A stretch of 64,000 nucleotides of DNA from NCBI RefSeq assembly GCF_027579695.1, contig NC_083572.1, positions 14,446,915 to 14,510,914 on the forward strand. Reading direction: 5' to 3'. The number at the start of each line of letters is the position of its first letter. The stretch's first letter is position 1. This DNA is from Neoarius graeffei. Taxonomy: Eukaryota > Chordata > Actinopteri > Siluriformes > Ariidae. The notes beneath the pieces were generated by a model. It was not told the DNA's origin. It was given only the letters and a program-made list of their open reading frames with translations, and ran no database searches. Of this stretch, positions 54,108 through 64,000 are shown in pieces. Position numbers and translations under genes: made by a program.

Positions 54108-55428
54108 TGTGGCAGAGTGTGATTTGACAGATAGGAAAAAGACTTGATTTAGAGAAAAGACTGAACACGTCATTTATATTATAGAACTGCCACTTTATAG
54201 AAATTTCAGTGTTATAATTCACTCCTGCTGAGAATAAATTCACCAGTAGATGGCGCTCTCACGTAGGAATACACATAGGAAGCTTGCAAATCGCTGACAT
54301 TAGAACGAAGTGTTGTCAATGAATGAATGTGCGTGAATGAGAGCGCTATCTGACCTGTTGCATCTTTGTGTATTCCCAACAGGTAAATACACTCAAAACA
54401 TAATTCTGTAAACAGTAACACTTATAGGAGCACAGATAGCGACCTGTGTAATGGTTGTAATGGTATTAGCAATGAGTTTTCCTGTCAGTTGTTTCTGGTG
54501 CAGCGAGGGCGGCCAGTTAACGGTCACCAGTGAAGCCACTGAGTGTTTGGTACAAAATAACCTGTCAGCTAAATGAGGAATGCAGTTTGGAGATGGATAT
54601 GTAATGTATGAGGTTTACTGTGAAATGTGCTAGTAATGAATATGTTTACCGTAGCCTAAACATGCTAGTAATGAATATTGCAGGTAGTTGGGTTTCGTTC
54701 TGTGTTTACCTCAGCCCTAATGAACGAATGTTAGCTAGCCTAATGCTAATCGCGATTGCTAACTCTTAGCATTTAAGCATTACAGTAGAGGGTACTTGTC
54801 TGTATGTGGTTGCTGAGGGAAGGATATACCAAGACACGATTGTTCTTTAAAGTGTTATGTGTCACACTATTTCTGTATCTATTTTATTGTTATTCCCTGT
54901 TGAGTGAAGAATATAAGCAAGACAAATGTTGTTCCATGGTGGGAACGTTACAAATGCGCGTGCAGGCACAGGAACACACACACACACACACACACACACT
55001 AGATCTTCTCCCAGTAGACACTAAGATTTATCTGCATGTTTACTATGTAGAGAGAGACATGATTATTGATTGAAATGCATACTGTTATTGTTGATGTAAG
55101 ATGTTGAATTTGGTTACTGGCGAAATACTTCCTTTTAATGGAATACATGTCCATAGAGAGTGAATGCACACACAGTATTTTGTCTATTGTAAGGGACCAG
55201 AACGTGGCATATGATCAGTTGTATGTTAAGTAACACCTATGTTATTATTTACAGTTAGTATGGAATCCAATATGAAATAGCTGACATCAGAACGAAGTGT
55301 TGTCAATGAATGAATGTACGTGAATGAGAGCGCTATCTGACCTGTTGCATCTTTGTGTATTCCCAACAGATGATATTTCATTAAATATGTTACTCCAGAC
55401 CACAGTGTCATTTTTGGGACCCGTAACA
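54108..55428 (+). repeat. 3' LTR, 1,321 bp, with internal 90-bp duplication
   Basis: Starts TGTGGCAGAGTGTG after a purine-rich TGTGGGGGAGAG and ends CCCGTAACA. A 90-bp segment occurs twice, at 54293-54382 and 55280-55369, starting GCTGACAT and ending TATTCCCAACAG, with only two differences I can see. The first copy is followed by GTAAAT and preceded by unrelated sequence. The start coordinate rests on the polypurine tract alone, because the left LTR is truncated. Confidence 0.72.
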
Positions 55429-55508
55429 CCTGCTCACATAAATATGTTGTCCCGAACATACACAATATTTTGCCTGCAAATGCCGTCATAACTGGGTACT
55501 CTGGCGGC

Positions 55509-56522
55509 CAGGGGCGTAGGCAGAAATTTGTAATACTGTGGACTTCTATGAAATAGAGTGGACCCCATTGTAAGCGGGGGGTCTGGGGGTCCTCCCCCAG
55601 AAAAAATTGTATTTCTTAGATGCAATTTCCTGCATTCTAACCAATTTTAGGGTGAATATATTAGCAAATCCCATCTGATTCACAGCCCTCTGATTAATGG
55701 CAAGATTAAGAATTGTGTCAAGTTTCAGCTCAGAGCAGGTCAGATCTTTTGTTTTGAAATACAGGACGATTCCGTATTGTAAGGGACAGTTGACAACCCT
55801 ACCCTTTCACCCCCCTATTTTGCTTACTTTAAAAAAAAAAAAACAAAAAAAAAACTACATTATAGACAACGGGTCTTTATTCGCTATTGTTTTGTAAGAG
55901 AGAACAAAATATATTTTTCACAAAAAGAACAACAGAATTTTTAAAAACATGGCCATTTGAAGTCTAAATTTAATGCAGTAGAATAAATGAATAAAATAGT
56001 AATAATGAATAGTTAGTTACCCAATTATAATACAACAATTAAGAGTTTTACCGTTGGCCAGTAGGGGGAACCATTCCTTTGACATCCCGAATACAGGCAA
56101 GAATGACAAGGTTTCATCAGCAGACAGCGATGTCTGTTTAGACATTTTCTGTTTAAGTTAGCGCAGCTAAACTAGCATTCTAGGTCAGCGATGACTTCCG
56201 TTTTTTGGCATAGCAACGGATGTTTGCTTCTTGCCGCTTATCATAAACGCGGGCATTAGCCAATCAAAATGATTATAAAGAAAAAAAAACACTGACAAAA
56301 ATATAATTTCTGTAAATAGTTGTAACATTATACTTAATTCAAAGTGTTTTGTTTCGTGTTACATTATTGTTATCCTGCTGTTCATTGAATTTCACGTTAA
56401 AAACACCTCCTCTATGGTGGGCGAGCCAGCTGTCAATCAAGTTGGACACCTCCGATAGGGTGGGCCAGCCGTCAATCATAGTGGCACCGGCCCACTGTTG
56501 CCCTTATGTGCCTACGCCACTG
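55509..56522. mobile_element. Non-autonomous hAT element, TSD CTGGCGGC
   Basis: Perfect 8-bp duplication at 55501-55508 and 56523-56530. Termini CAGGGGCGTAGGCA (left) and CAGTGGCGTAGGCA (inverted right), one mismatch in 14. The 1,014-bp interior has AT-rich sequence and a poly-A tract at about 55830 but no transposase. Confidence 0.92.
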
Positions 56523-56628
56523 CTGGCGGCAAGTATTTGTAGAATGATTCGATTGCAACAGATGTGTACTTATCCTTCAACGGCGCGCAACACTGCAGTT
56601 CAATCAGTTCCATTTGCATCAGGATGTT

Positions 56629-58907
56629 CAGGGATGTGATTTTTCCGCGAATTCGCGGAATTCCGCTTTTTTCACCTCAAAATTTAAAAAAAAATTTTTT
56701 TTTCCGATTTTTCGCTCAAAAATCTGCATTCATATCCTATTCGTTCCGACTTTCAGTAATTCCGTCATTGAGATGAAACGAGGTACGTGATTGGCCCATC
56801 GCTCTGTAACAACCAATGAACGCGCTTGTTCGATAGCTGTACGTAAGCTCGCTTCAAACAAAGAGTTGAAAGATGGCAGCCTCCGTGATCGAGCGTAAAG
56901 ATGCACCTGATCATCAGTTTGGTGTGTGTGTGTGTGTGTGTTTTTAAAGTAAATAAACATGGGGAAGAAGAAAAAACAACCCAGCTCATTTCTTTCCCCA
57001 TAATAAGCCTGTGAGTGGTGATGGTGTCACTGCACGTGTGACGGAGTGACGAAGGTTGCCGTGGCAACGGGGCCTCGCGCCATCTGTTACTTCCTGGATG
57101 CGCATGCGCACGCTATGAAAGCTGTGGCGAAAAGGTTAGCATCGGAGGCTAAACCTTCTGAGGAGAAAAGAAGGGGCAGTTTTTATTTCAGTTTGTTTTA
57201 GTTACGTCCGAAGAAACAGCAGTTTAAATCATGGCTCTAGTTTACAAATCAAAATGGTTACTCAGTGAAAACAAAACAAAAGCTAGAGAGAGGGGGAGCG
57301 GTGGGAGTTTAACCCGGGAAAGTGAGTCTGTGAGGCGGCAGTGATGCTTGACCCCTCCCGCCTCCCCTCACTTTACCTCAGAGTCTCTGCCAACTTCATC
57401 ACAGATTATTTCACCTTTTTCACTCGCAGTTAGTTTTAATTTTCGCTCAAAACTTTTCCCACAGCGTGGATGTAAGGTAATTATACACAATTTTGATTTG
57501 TTTATTCAATATTAAAATGTTAGTGCAAATAATACATACTTGCCAACTTTTCAAAATTCTCATGAGGGAGAAAAGTGCATGAAAGACATTTTCAATTGGC
57601 CGAGGGTCTGATGCGCGGTTGAAATGATAAAAACAGTGGATCCCAATTAATTGCAAACACATTTTTTGTGAATGTTGTTTAGTGAAAAAGTGATTTTTAT
57701 TCTTGCATATGAAAATCCTCAAGTGAGTGAACACTGTACAGTTCTGTATATGAGTCAATTTCACAGAAAACGTATTTTTTTTGTCCGGACGTGTTTTGTT
57801 TACATTTTGAGATTTCTAAAACCTTTTTATGGTCTCATATGATAAAACATTATCAGTTCTACCTTGCATTTCAAAATTTGACTACTTTGGTTCATAAATG
57901 TGCATTTTGTAGCAAATTTTAGGGTCGAAAATGAGCAAAAATGGCTGTTCCACTGAAAAGAGACTTTTTTTCAGACATGATTCTTAATGTTAGACAAAGG
58001 TGGAATTGAAACGTTTTCTTGTTGAACGACAAGACTGTGGAAACCACAATGGACATATGATGTCACAAATTGAAAATGCCATTAAGAAAAGATATTTTTT
58101 GATTTTTTGTTAATTTTTGTACCTGTCCCAGAGGTTTGTGTCAGTTCTGTTACCGTGATTAATCACATAACAAAAATAAATGCTCCCAAAAGCTATTATT
58201 GAAATTATTTGTTGCCAAGGATCTACATATTCTCACCTTTTATATGGATGGCAGAATGAACTGAATCTGAGAATATTTACTTAAAAATTTCAGTTTTGGT
58301 AAGTAGTCTATGCATGACTAATTTTTTTGTGTCAATCCTGTTACCCTGTCTAAACGGGGTGTGCAGTAACTTAATCAAATATTAGAAGTTGCCATACATA
58401 AGAAGCAAACCGGGAGACTACCAGGAGCAATAGAGTTTAATAAATAATGGTGGATGAATTCTCATGTTGCATCATGTTTGTTTGAAAAGGCACATTTAGG
58501 TATGTTCAACTTCTACGGTAATTGAAAGTATACATTTTGTTTTTCCTTATACAATTTTCTATTTATTCTAATGCAGATGATTTAACTTAGAATGACATTT
58601 TTAGGTTTCATGTTTTGGCTTTTTGTCAGTTAAGAATCATTGAATTTACTATAGGGGCTCAGAGTTGCATGTTGACCATTAAATTGGCTTGAATTTGTTA
58701 ATCATGACAAGTTTTTTCTTGTGTGTTTGCTTGCCATTTTAGTACAATTTTTAAGTCAGAAAACCTCAGAACCCAGGAGCTTCGGGGGGCTTCGCCCTCC
58801 CTTGTCCCCCCACCAGGGCACTGCCCTGGACCAGCTGGGGGCCTGCGGCCCCCAGACCCTCGGCTAAAATTTTCAGATAATTTCACCATCCCCAAATCAC
58901 ATCTCTG
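56629..58907 (+). mobile_element. hAT-like element, probably deleted or nested
   Basis: Left end CAGGGATGTGATTTTTCCGC then GAATTCGCGGAATTCCGC; right end AATCACATCTCTG, inverted CAGAGATGTGATT. An exon-like start MAASVIERKDAPDHQ is at 56873. The right subterminal region has the GC-rich GGGGCTTCGCCCTCC and GGGGGCCTGCGGCCCCC motifs that accompany this hAT family. The flanks share GGATGTT but offset, so the TSD is not clean. The region 57500-58700 is non-coding and AT-rich, with CTGTTACC motifs, and may be a separate insert. Confidence 0.55.
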
Positions 58908-59177
58908 GATGTTAGTCCGTAGGCTAACATCCTGGTCAGCGCACGCGTTGCAGCAGCTGAGGCGGGCAGCAGCAAAAGACAAACTGAAATAATTCCACCA
59001 AAATTGAATAAAAATAAAACGTCAGATTGAATTTTTTAAAGGAAAAACCATTAGATGAAAGTTTATTTTATTACATTTTTTAATTAAAAAATGGCTCTCC
59101 CATATCAACCACGGGCCGGATGTGATGTCCAATCGGGCCACTTCCGGCCCGCGGGCCGTAACCATGGCATCCCTGTT
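58908..59177. mobile_element. hAT right-end fragment
   Basis: ACGGGCCGGATGTGATGTCC then GGCCCGCGGGCCGTAACC and GGCATCCCTG matches the right terminus of a common fish hAT family. The left partner was not found. Palindromic GGCCCGCGGGCC at 59147. Confidence 0.5.
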
Positions 59178-59542
59178 TGTACCTCACTGCCACCTTTGCT
59201 AAAGTCCTGGTAAAATGTATGCCACTGGTTGAAGTTCTAACTTCGAGGACATTTCACTTTGTAAGACCCTTGTTTATTATGGTGGGTAATGTGAAGTTTT
59301 ACAACATGCTAAAAAGTCATTACATGCATTGAATGTAAATTTATGTCAGTATGGATCCATTCATTCAGTGACAGTGACAACACTAACTGGAGTAAAATTA
59401 ACACTCATGTAGATTTAAAAAATAACTCACTCAATGACAGTGACAACACTAACTGGAGTAAAATTAACACTCCTCTAGATTTAAAGATTAACTCCATACA
59501 CTACTGCATGAAGAAACTAACTCTATCTGGTGTTGTGGAGAG
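59178..59542. repeat. Tandem pair of about 65 bp with ACACTAACTGGAG
   Basis: From about 59368 CAGTGACAACACTAACTGGA then GTAAAATTAACACTC occurs twice in tandem. Related TTAACACT motifs continue to the right of the next hAT element (60846-61010), so the hAT inserted into this MITE-like repeat. Confidence 0.65.
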
Positions 59543-60845
59543 CATGGGCGCCACCAGGGGGGGAAAGGTTAGAACAATTCTAGGGGCCCAGCTCTGCCAT
59601 GGGGCCCTTTAAGGGGCTGATAATATGCTTTTGATGATTTTAATAAGACTTTTGAAATAACAACAATGCAATATTCCATCTGGTAAAATGAGCTAATTGA
59701 ACAAGGTTGTCTATTTCTTGAGTTCTTCAACATATTGTCATTTAACCCTCCCCCTTTTGCGAAATGGTACGGTCCAGTTCTGGTAGAAGCGTGATGCGTT
59801 AAATCTGTGTGCTGATCAGTGCAACGCTACTTGCTGCTGTGTCGCGGTGCAGCAGCCAGCCAGCCAGCAGTGGAGTGCGTACAGTCTATGATCGCTAAAT
59901 ATGAAGAGTGGCTGTCAAAAACGTAAAGAAAGGCAGCTGAAAGCTGAGAGGGGCCGGAGAGGCAGGCAACTGGTCACTCAGTTTTTCCCAAAGAAAGGTA
60001 GCTATCGCTCACATGTGTGTTCAAAATATTAGCGAATGGTAAATGAACAGTATGAACGTGGTTGGATTAGCCTATCAAGAGAACACTTTTACAGTTTGTA
60101 CAGTGACATTTTTTCCATTTTAATAACTGAACTGACTTGTGTGATAAACAGGATGAAATATTACGTTATGCTGGTGCTAATAACTAGTGCTAATAACCAG
60201 TTTCATAACTAATGGGGTGCCCTAAATATGCACAGATTCAGCCTCAGGGGGACCTCCACCCTACCAAACCACTGAACCCCCCTTTGGAGAAGGAGGTAAG
60301 CAGCAATACAACCCATAAATGCTTTAGGATTGAAGAAGTTTTTAATGAGCGAGCGCCATATACAGTTTGCTAGATTAAAGTGTTGCTAATGTAACAGACG
60401 TTGCATTGTGTTGTTCACCAGTCTTTTTATTCTGAAGAAATGAGACACAAATACACTGCTGAGGATGGGCTGCAAACGTCCAGTGGCATTGGCGCTTACA
60501 TTTCCAAAACGAACTGAAGGAGGCCAGCGCCTTGTTCCCATAACTACCTGCGCTCTTAAAGGGCCAGCGCAGAATTTCCCCACCACTACACACAATGGCA
60601 AGTGGAAAAAAAATAAACCCGTTACACTAATAACGGACACCAGTCAAGTGTTTGACATGGTTACGTGTGTGGAATGTTCACACGTTCTAAACCATTGGTT
60701 TCAACCATTGGTTAATACATAAAATGTAATAACAAAGTCACAAATTCAAGGTCCATGGGCTATCAAAAGTCAAATAATGACAATAGTGCAATTGTGACGA
60801 GGGTGGGCAAAGTTGGGGGGCCCAAAATTTCTGGCGGCACCCCTG
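59543..60845 (+). mobile_element. hAT deletion derivative with first exon, TSD GTGGAGAG
   Basis: Perfect 8-bp duplication GTGGAGAG at 59535-59542 and 60846-60853. Termini CATGGGCGCCACCAGGGG (left) and CAGGGGTGCCGCCAGAAA (inverted right). An exon-like start at 59901-59997 encodes MKSGCQKRKERQLKAERG and QLVTQFFPKK, then a GTAGCT donor, as in hAT transposases with a lysine-rich first exon. Catalytic exons are missing. Confidence 0.85.
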
Positions 60846-61017
60846 GTGGAGAGTTAATTATTAACTCTAATTGGAGTCATTTTAACACTGAATCAGAGTT
60901 GTATAACCAACACTTTGGCGAGTGTTAAATTAACACTAAAGATTGGGACAAAATAAACACTGGCGTAGTGTTGAAATTGACTCTCGTAGAGTTGATTTTA
61001 ACACTACAGAATTTGCT

Positions 61018-61352
61018 GTGTAGTAGTGCAGATATAGTAGTGGGGATATAGTAGTGGGGGATACAGTAGTGGGGCTACAGTAGTGTGGGATACAGTAGTG
61101 TGGGATACAGTAGTGGGGATACAGTAGTGTGGGATACAGTAGTGGGGATACAGTAGTGTGGGATATAGTAGTGGGGATACAGTAGTGGGGATACAGTAGT
61201 GTGGGGATACAGTAGTGTGGGGATACAGTAGTGTGGATAGAGTAGTGCGGATAGAGTAGTGCGGGATACAGTAGTGCTGATACAGTAGTGCTGATATAGT
61301 AGTGTGGATATAGTAGTGCGGGATACAGTAGTGGGGATACAGTAGTGGGGAT
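61018..61352. repeat. Minisatellite GGGATACAGTAGTG
   Basis: About 22 copies of a 13-17 bp unit (consensus GGGATACAGTAGTGTG with ATATAG and ATAGAG variants). Length variants follow no strict order. Reverse frames translate to YPHYCIP repeats and are not genes. It lies just downstream of the integrase-domain gene. Confidence 0.93.
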
Positions 61353-61429
61353 GGCTGTGCCAGGCTAGCAATCTCTACTACACAATGAGGCCTGCTGGTG
61401 GTCATATTTGTCTGGGTCATACAATTCTA

Positions 61430-61520
61430 TGTTATATAGCTGACCCGACCCCGGCCCCCCATCACAGTCAGGAACGACAATGTGGCCCCCAGAGAAAAAA
61501 GTTTGGTGACCCCTGTTGTA
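61430..61520. repeat. Repeat insertion truncating the integrase gene's last exon
   Basis: The inverse of CAGGGGTCACCAAACTTTTT, followed by CTCTGGGGGCCACATTGTCG, is a widespread fish repeat start. It replaces the expected C-terminal coding sequence after MMYN. The far boundary was not determined. Confidence 0.55.
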
Positions 61521-62647
61521 CATCATCACTGGCTTGCCCTGGTAGAGATCACGCCCATTCCTCCCCGGACGAATGCGATGGTTGTCCCACATTTGCACCA
61601 CTGTGTCCAGCTCGTCCTGTAAGGCAGACACTGAGAGTGAGAAGCATGATATACAAGTATGATTCAATACACGCACGGGTTTAATAGATTGCAAATTGGC
61701 CTGGCTGCATTACGCACTGTTACGCACACAATTACGCACACACCCTATTCCAACCGTTTTTACTCTCAAACTAAATAGCCTATCATGTGTTGATTGATTA
61801 CCTGTATAATCTTTAGGAAACAGAATTGAATAAGACCCTTGTCGATAAAATCACCACTGAAATCACCCATAGCTTGGAACTCTCTGAAGACGTCTCGCCA
61901 GTAGTCCACATTCTGTCTCCTATACGTCCCCCACCAACATTCGATTCTCTGGTTTGCCGTGCTCCTTCCTTGAATAACACAAGGAGGACCATGGACCTCT
62001 CCAGTGTCATCTTCCCTGAAAAAAGTCTGTAGTCTGTTGGCATGGACATTCTCTGTTCCATGATCTGATCTCAGGTATTTTGGGCAGCCTCCGAGTTTAG
62101 TGACAGTTTGAGCAAAATAGGCTGCAATCACGCACGGGTTGCTGTTGGTGCAGTTTGCTTCCATCCAAATTATATGCCTTGAAAATCCATCGATGCACCC
62201 GTTCACCCCGATGCCAAAGGGGGTGAGCTTGTTGTATGAATCCATGTGCCACACATAATTTGGCCCCGGAACACTGTAGGATCTTCTACGCAGCCTCCTA
62301 CCTTTCCGACACTGCACGGCCTCGGGATCAAGAGTGGTCTGGATCTCCGCCACAACATCACGACTGACACGGAATCCGGCTAAACGGCACCTTTCGTGCA
62401 TCATACGGTAGCCATGAAGCCGTCCTGGCCCGTTCATAAGTTTAGAGATAAAATCTATGACCTCAGCTGGATCACTGTGTCTCCGTCGGTAGAGACGAAG
62501 CCGGGCCAGTCTTCTGCGGAGGTGCCGCGGACTAATTTTGAAATTATCCCTTATTAAGAGACTTAATGCAATCTCTCCCTGTGTCAACCCCTGATCAAAA
62601 TATTGCCTTATTAGGTGATTGATTATTCCAGACATTCTAATGACCAA
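61514..62647 (-). CDS. Spliced integrase-core-domain gene, DDE intact
   Basis: Exon 1 (62647-61802) is a clean frame from MVIRMSGIINHLIRQYFDQG. An N-terminal helix-turn-helix-like region (LTQGEIALSLLIRD) is followed by RLARLRLYRRRHSD and the integrase core: YVWHMDSYNKLTPFGIGVNG (first Asp), KYLRSDHGTENV (second Asp), STANQRIECWWG (Glu). It ends FLKIIQ before the donor GTAATC. Exon 2 (61616-61514) follows a TTACAG acceptor and reads DELDTVVQMWDNHRIRPGRN. Beyond MMYN an unrelated repeat interrupts. The family is multi-copy in fish and of likely transposon origin; function unknown. Confidence 0.72.
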
Positions 62648-62744
62648 AGTTGCGTCTATACAGAATGAGAAATAGCCCCAAAGTCAGCATATCACAAGTC
62701 TCTTGGCGCACCTGAATGAACCATTTCTCAGCTGTTTACTCGAG

Positions 62745-62990
62745 ATCATGAAATAATTGTTTTGTTTTCTCGAGATCACGGAATAATTTTTTTGCTTTCT
62801 CGAGATCACGGAATAATTTTGTTTTCACTAGAGATCACGGAATAACGGTTTTGTTTTCTCGAGATCTCTAATTAGTTGTGTTGTTTTCTCGAGATCCTGA
62901 ATTAATTATGTCGTTATCTCGGGATAACGGTTTTGTTTTCTCGAGATCTCGAATTAATTATGCCGTTATCTCGGGATAACAAGGTGAATA
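62745..62990. repeat. Minisatellite with TTTTCTCGAGATC palindromes
   Basis: Seven or more units of about 30-35 bp built on TTTGTTTTCTCGAGATCACG then GAATAATT, grading into GTTATCTCGGGATAACGG palindromes. It lies about 100 bp upstream of the integrase-domain gene start. Such CTCGAGATC arrays recur in animal genomes; no gene. Confidence 0.9.
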
Positions 62991-63394
62991 AAAAAAGATT
63001 ATATGAAGGGCCTCTCTCGGCTTCCGTACTACATACACTAAAATAGGCACAATTTCTTTTCGCGATATTTCCAACAGAGCAGACCCTGCAATTATTTGTC
63101 CTGAGGGATAAAACTATCAAATAAATCACAAATAAAAAGTATAACAAGCCATGTCAGGTTCAACCCATTTTAAAGGGTTTTTGAGACTTTGGCTCCCCGA
63201 CTATTTATTATTCAGAATGCGAGGGAGTTGCTTAGAGGAGCCCATGGCTGTTGATATTAGGGACAAGTTTGAGGAGACAGAGAATTTGTACAGCTTTGAA
63301 ATCTGCATCATCTGACCTTTCCTAGCGAATAATTTGAACAAGCCAAAGCTCAATAAGCTAATTAAGGTCTGGAACCTTGGTAAAAGTTACCTGA
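62991..63394. other. No gene seen
   Basis: Mixed sequence leading into a Tc1 end; the latter part (AATTAAGGTCTGGAACC and neighbours) probably already belongs to that Tc1 family's interior. Confidence 0.45.
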
Positions 63395-63621
63395 GAACTC
63401 AAATGTATTAGGGTGCCCAAACTTTCGCATGGTGTTCCTTTTCTTTTTTCAGTCTCTAATTGTACAAAACAAAAATAATACACAAATCTTGCAGAAAACG
63501 CTGAAAAGAAATGTCATCTTTACCATGATGCCTTTTGGTGAACAATTCATCTTCTGCTCACTTAACTATTCACAGTAACAGACATTTTCAGTAAGGGTGC
63601 CCAAACCTTTGCATGCCACTG
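63395..63621. mobile_element. Tc1-like right-end fragment
   Basis: Ends in AGGGTGCCCAAACCTTTGCA then TGCCACTG, whose inverse CAGTGGCATGCAAAGGTTTG is a common fish Tc1 terminus. An internal copy of the motif, AGGGTGCCCAAACTTTCGCA, lies at 63410. Left end not found. Confidence 0.68.
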
Positions 63622-63639
63622 TGTGTGTGTGTATGTATA

Positions 63640-63698
<59 letters not shown>

Positions 63699-63745
63699 TT
63701 TTCTTATAAGAAAAAGACAGCAAACATACATACATACATACATAT

Positions 63746-63781
<36 letters not shown>
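63622..63781. repeat. (TG)n/(TA)n microsatellites around a dispersed block
   Basis: (TG)n at 63620-63632, (TA)n at about 63650-63690 and 63756-63780. Between them is CTTATAAGAAAAAGACAGC then AACATACATACATACATA, also present at 23452. Confidence 0.85.
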
Positions 63782-63782
<1 letters not shown>

Positions 63783-64000
63783 CTCATCTCATTATCTCTA
63801 GCCGCTTTATCCTTTTACAGGGTCGCAGGCAAGCTGGAGCCTATCCCAGCTGACTACGGGCGAAAGGCGGGGTACACCCTGGACAAGTCGCCAGGTCATC
63901 ACAGGGCTGACACATAGACACAGACAACCATTCACACTCACATTCACACCTACGCTCAATTTAGAGTCACCAGTTAACCTAACCTGCATGTCTTTGGACT
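63782..64000 (-). mobile_element. tRNA-derived SINE, minus strand, cut by window edge
   Basis: Inverse copy of the family at 1117-1473: tail CTCATCTCATTATCTCTAGC at 63783, then GGTCGCAGGCAAGCTGGAGC and ATGTCTTTGGACT at the edge. The tRNA-like head lies outside the window. Confidence 0.9.

Larger units (their letters stand above)
46448..55428 (+). mobile_element. Young Ty3/gypsy retrotransposon with truncated 5' LTR
   Basis: About 9 kb. The two LTR copies differ, over the final 430 bp shared, by a single base that I can see, so insertion is recent. The 5' LTR lacks roughly its first 700 bp. Order: gag with CCHC knuckle, protease, RT, RNase H, integrase, then an unusual repeat-bearing C terminus. 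A MITE sits in the protease-pol junction (49171-49978). No TSD can be tested, because the left end is lost. Clade not assigned. Confidence 0.88.

Noticed and set aside
55429..55508. Part of the young LTR element
   Set aside because: The LTR ends at GTAACA (55428); the next 80 bases do not occur beside the other LTR.
61004..61420. Minus-strand frames with YPHYCIP-type repeats
   Set aside because: Translation of the GATACAGTAGTG minisatellite in several frames; no protein domain.
62745..62990. CRISPR-like array
   Set aside because: Units vary in length, lack unique spacers of constant size, and the genome is vertebrate; it is a minisatellite.

Overview
The window is repeat-dense vertebrate DNA, most consistent with a ray-finned (teleost) fish. 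The evidence is the mixture of families: a tRNA-headed fish SINE at 1-86, 1117-1473 and 63782-64000; many Tc1-like elements; RTE and L2-like LINEs; hAT elements with 8-bp target duplications; Gmr1-like and sushi-like Ty3/gypsy elements; and an ISL2EU-like transposon. I found no convincing single-copy host gene. Species cannot be fixed from the sequence alone.

1-14,700: LINE remnants, then a multi-layer nest. A Jockey-superfamily LINE (minus strand, 3044-13300) was hit by a hAT element (4032-5025, 8-bp TSD) and by a Tc1-like transposon (5252-12768, TA site). The Tc1 was hit by a Gmr1-like Ty3/gypsy element (6556-12463, TSD ATGAC). That element carries an internal inversion, and its inverted gag was hit by an L2-like LINE (7136-11414, TSD GTAGGC).

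14,700-23,200: a second Gmr1-like element (14731-21330). Its integrase lies upstream of reverse transcriptase, the Ty1/copia-like order that defines Gmr1 elements. Its protease is split by a hAT element (16207-17992), which carries a SINE with a tRNA-like head and a 5S-rRNA-derived part. LINE 3' ends and a decayed Tc1 follow.

23,660-33,485: an APE-type LINE on the minus strand ending in three C2H2 zinc fingers. It is split by a sushi-like chromodomain Ty3/gypsy element (26131-31776, 596-bp LTRs, TSD TTGTG) whose primer-binding site matches its own predicted RNA 5' end, as in Tf1-type self-priming.

33,800-46,200: Tc1 copies and MITEs, hAT fragments, direct duplications, and an internally deleted ISL2EU-like element (43383-44809) that keeps a THAP exon and the first exon of its YqaJ-type partner in convergent orientation.

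46,448-55,428: a fairly young Ty3/gypsy element with a pol frame of about 1,066 codons, one in-frame stop, and a C-terminal run of eight near-identical ten-residue repeats.

55,500-64,000: three hAT-type elements, two minisatellites flanking a spliced integrase-domain gene (minus strand, 61514-62647) with its DDE residues in place, a Tc1 end, and a terminal SINE. All boundaries and identifications were read by eye; no database search or alignment program was used.
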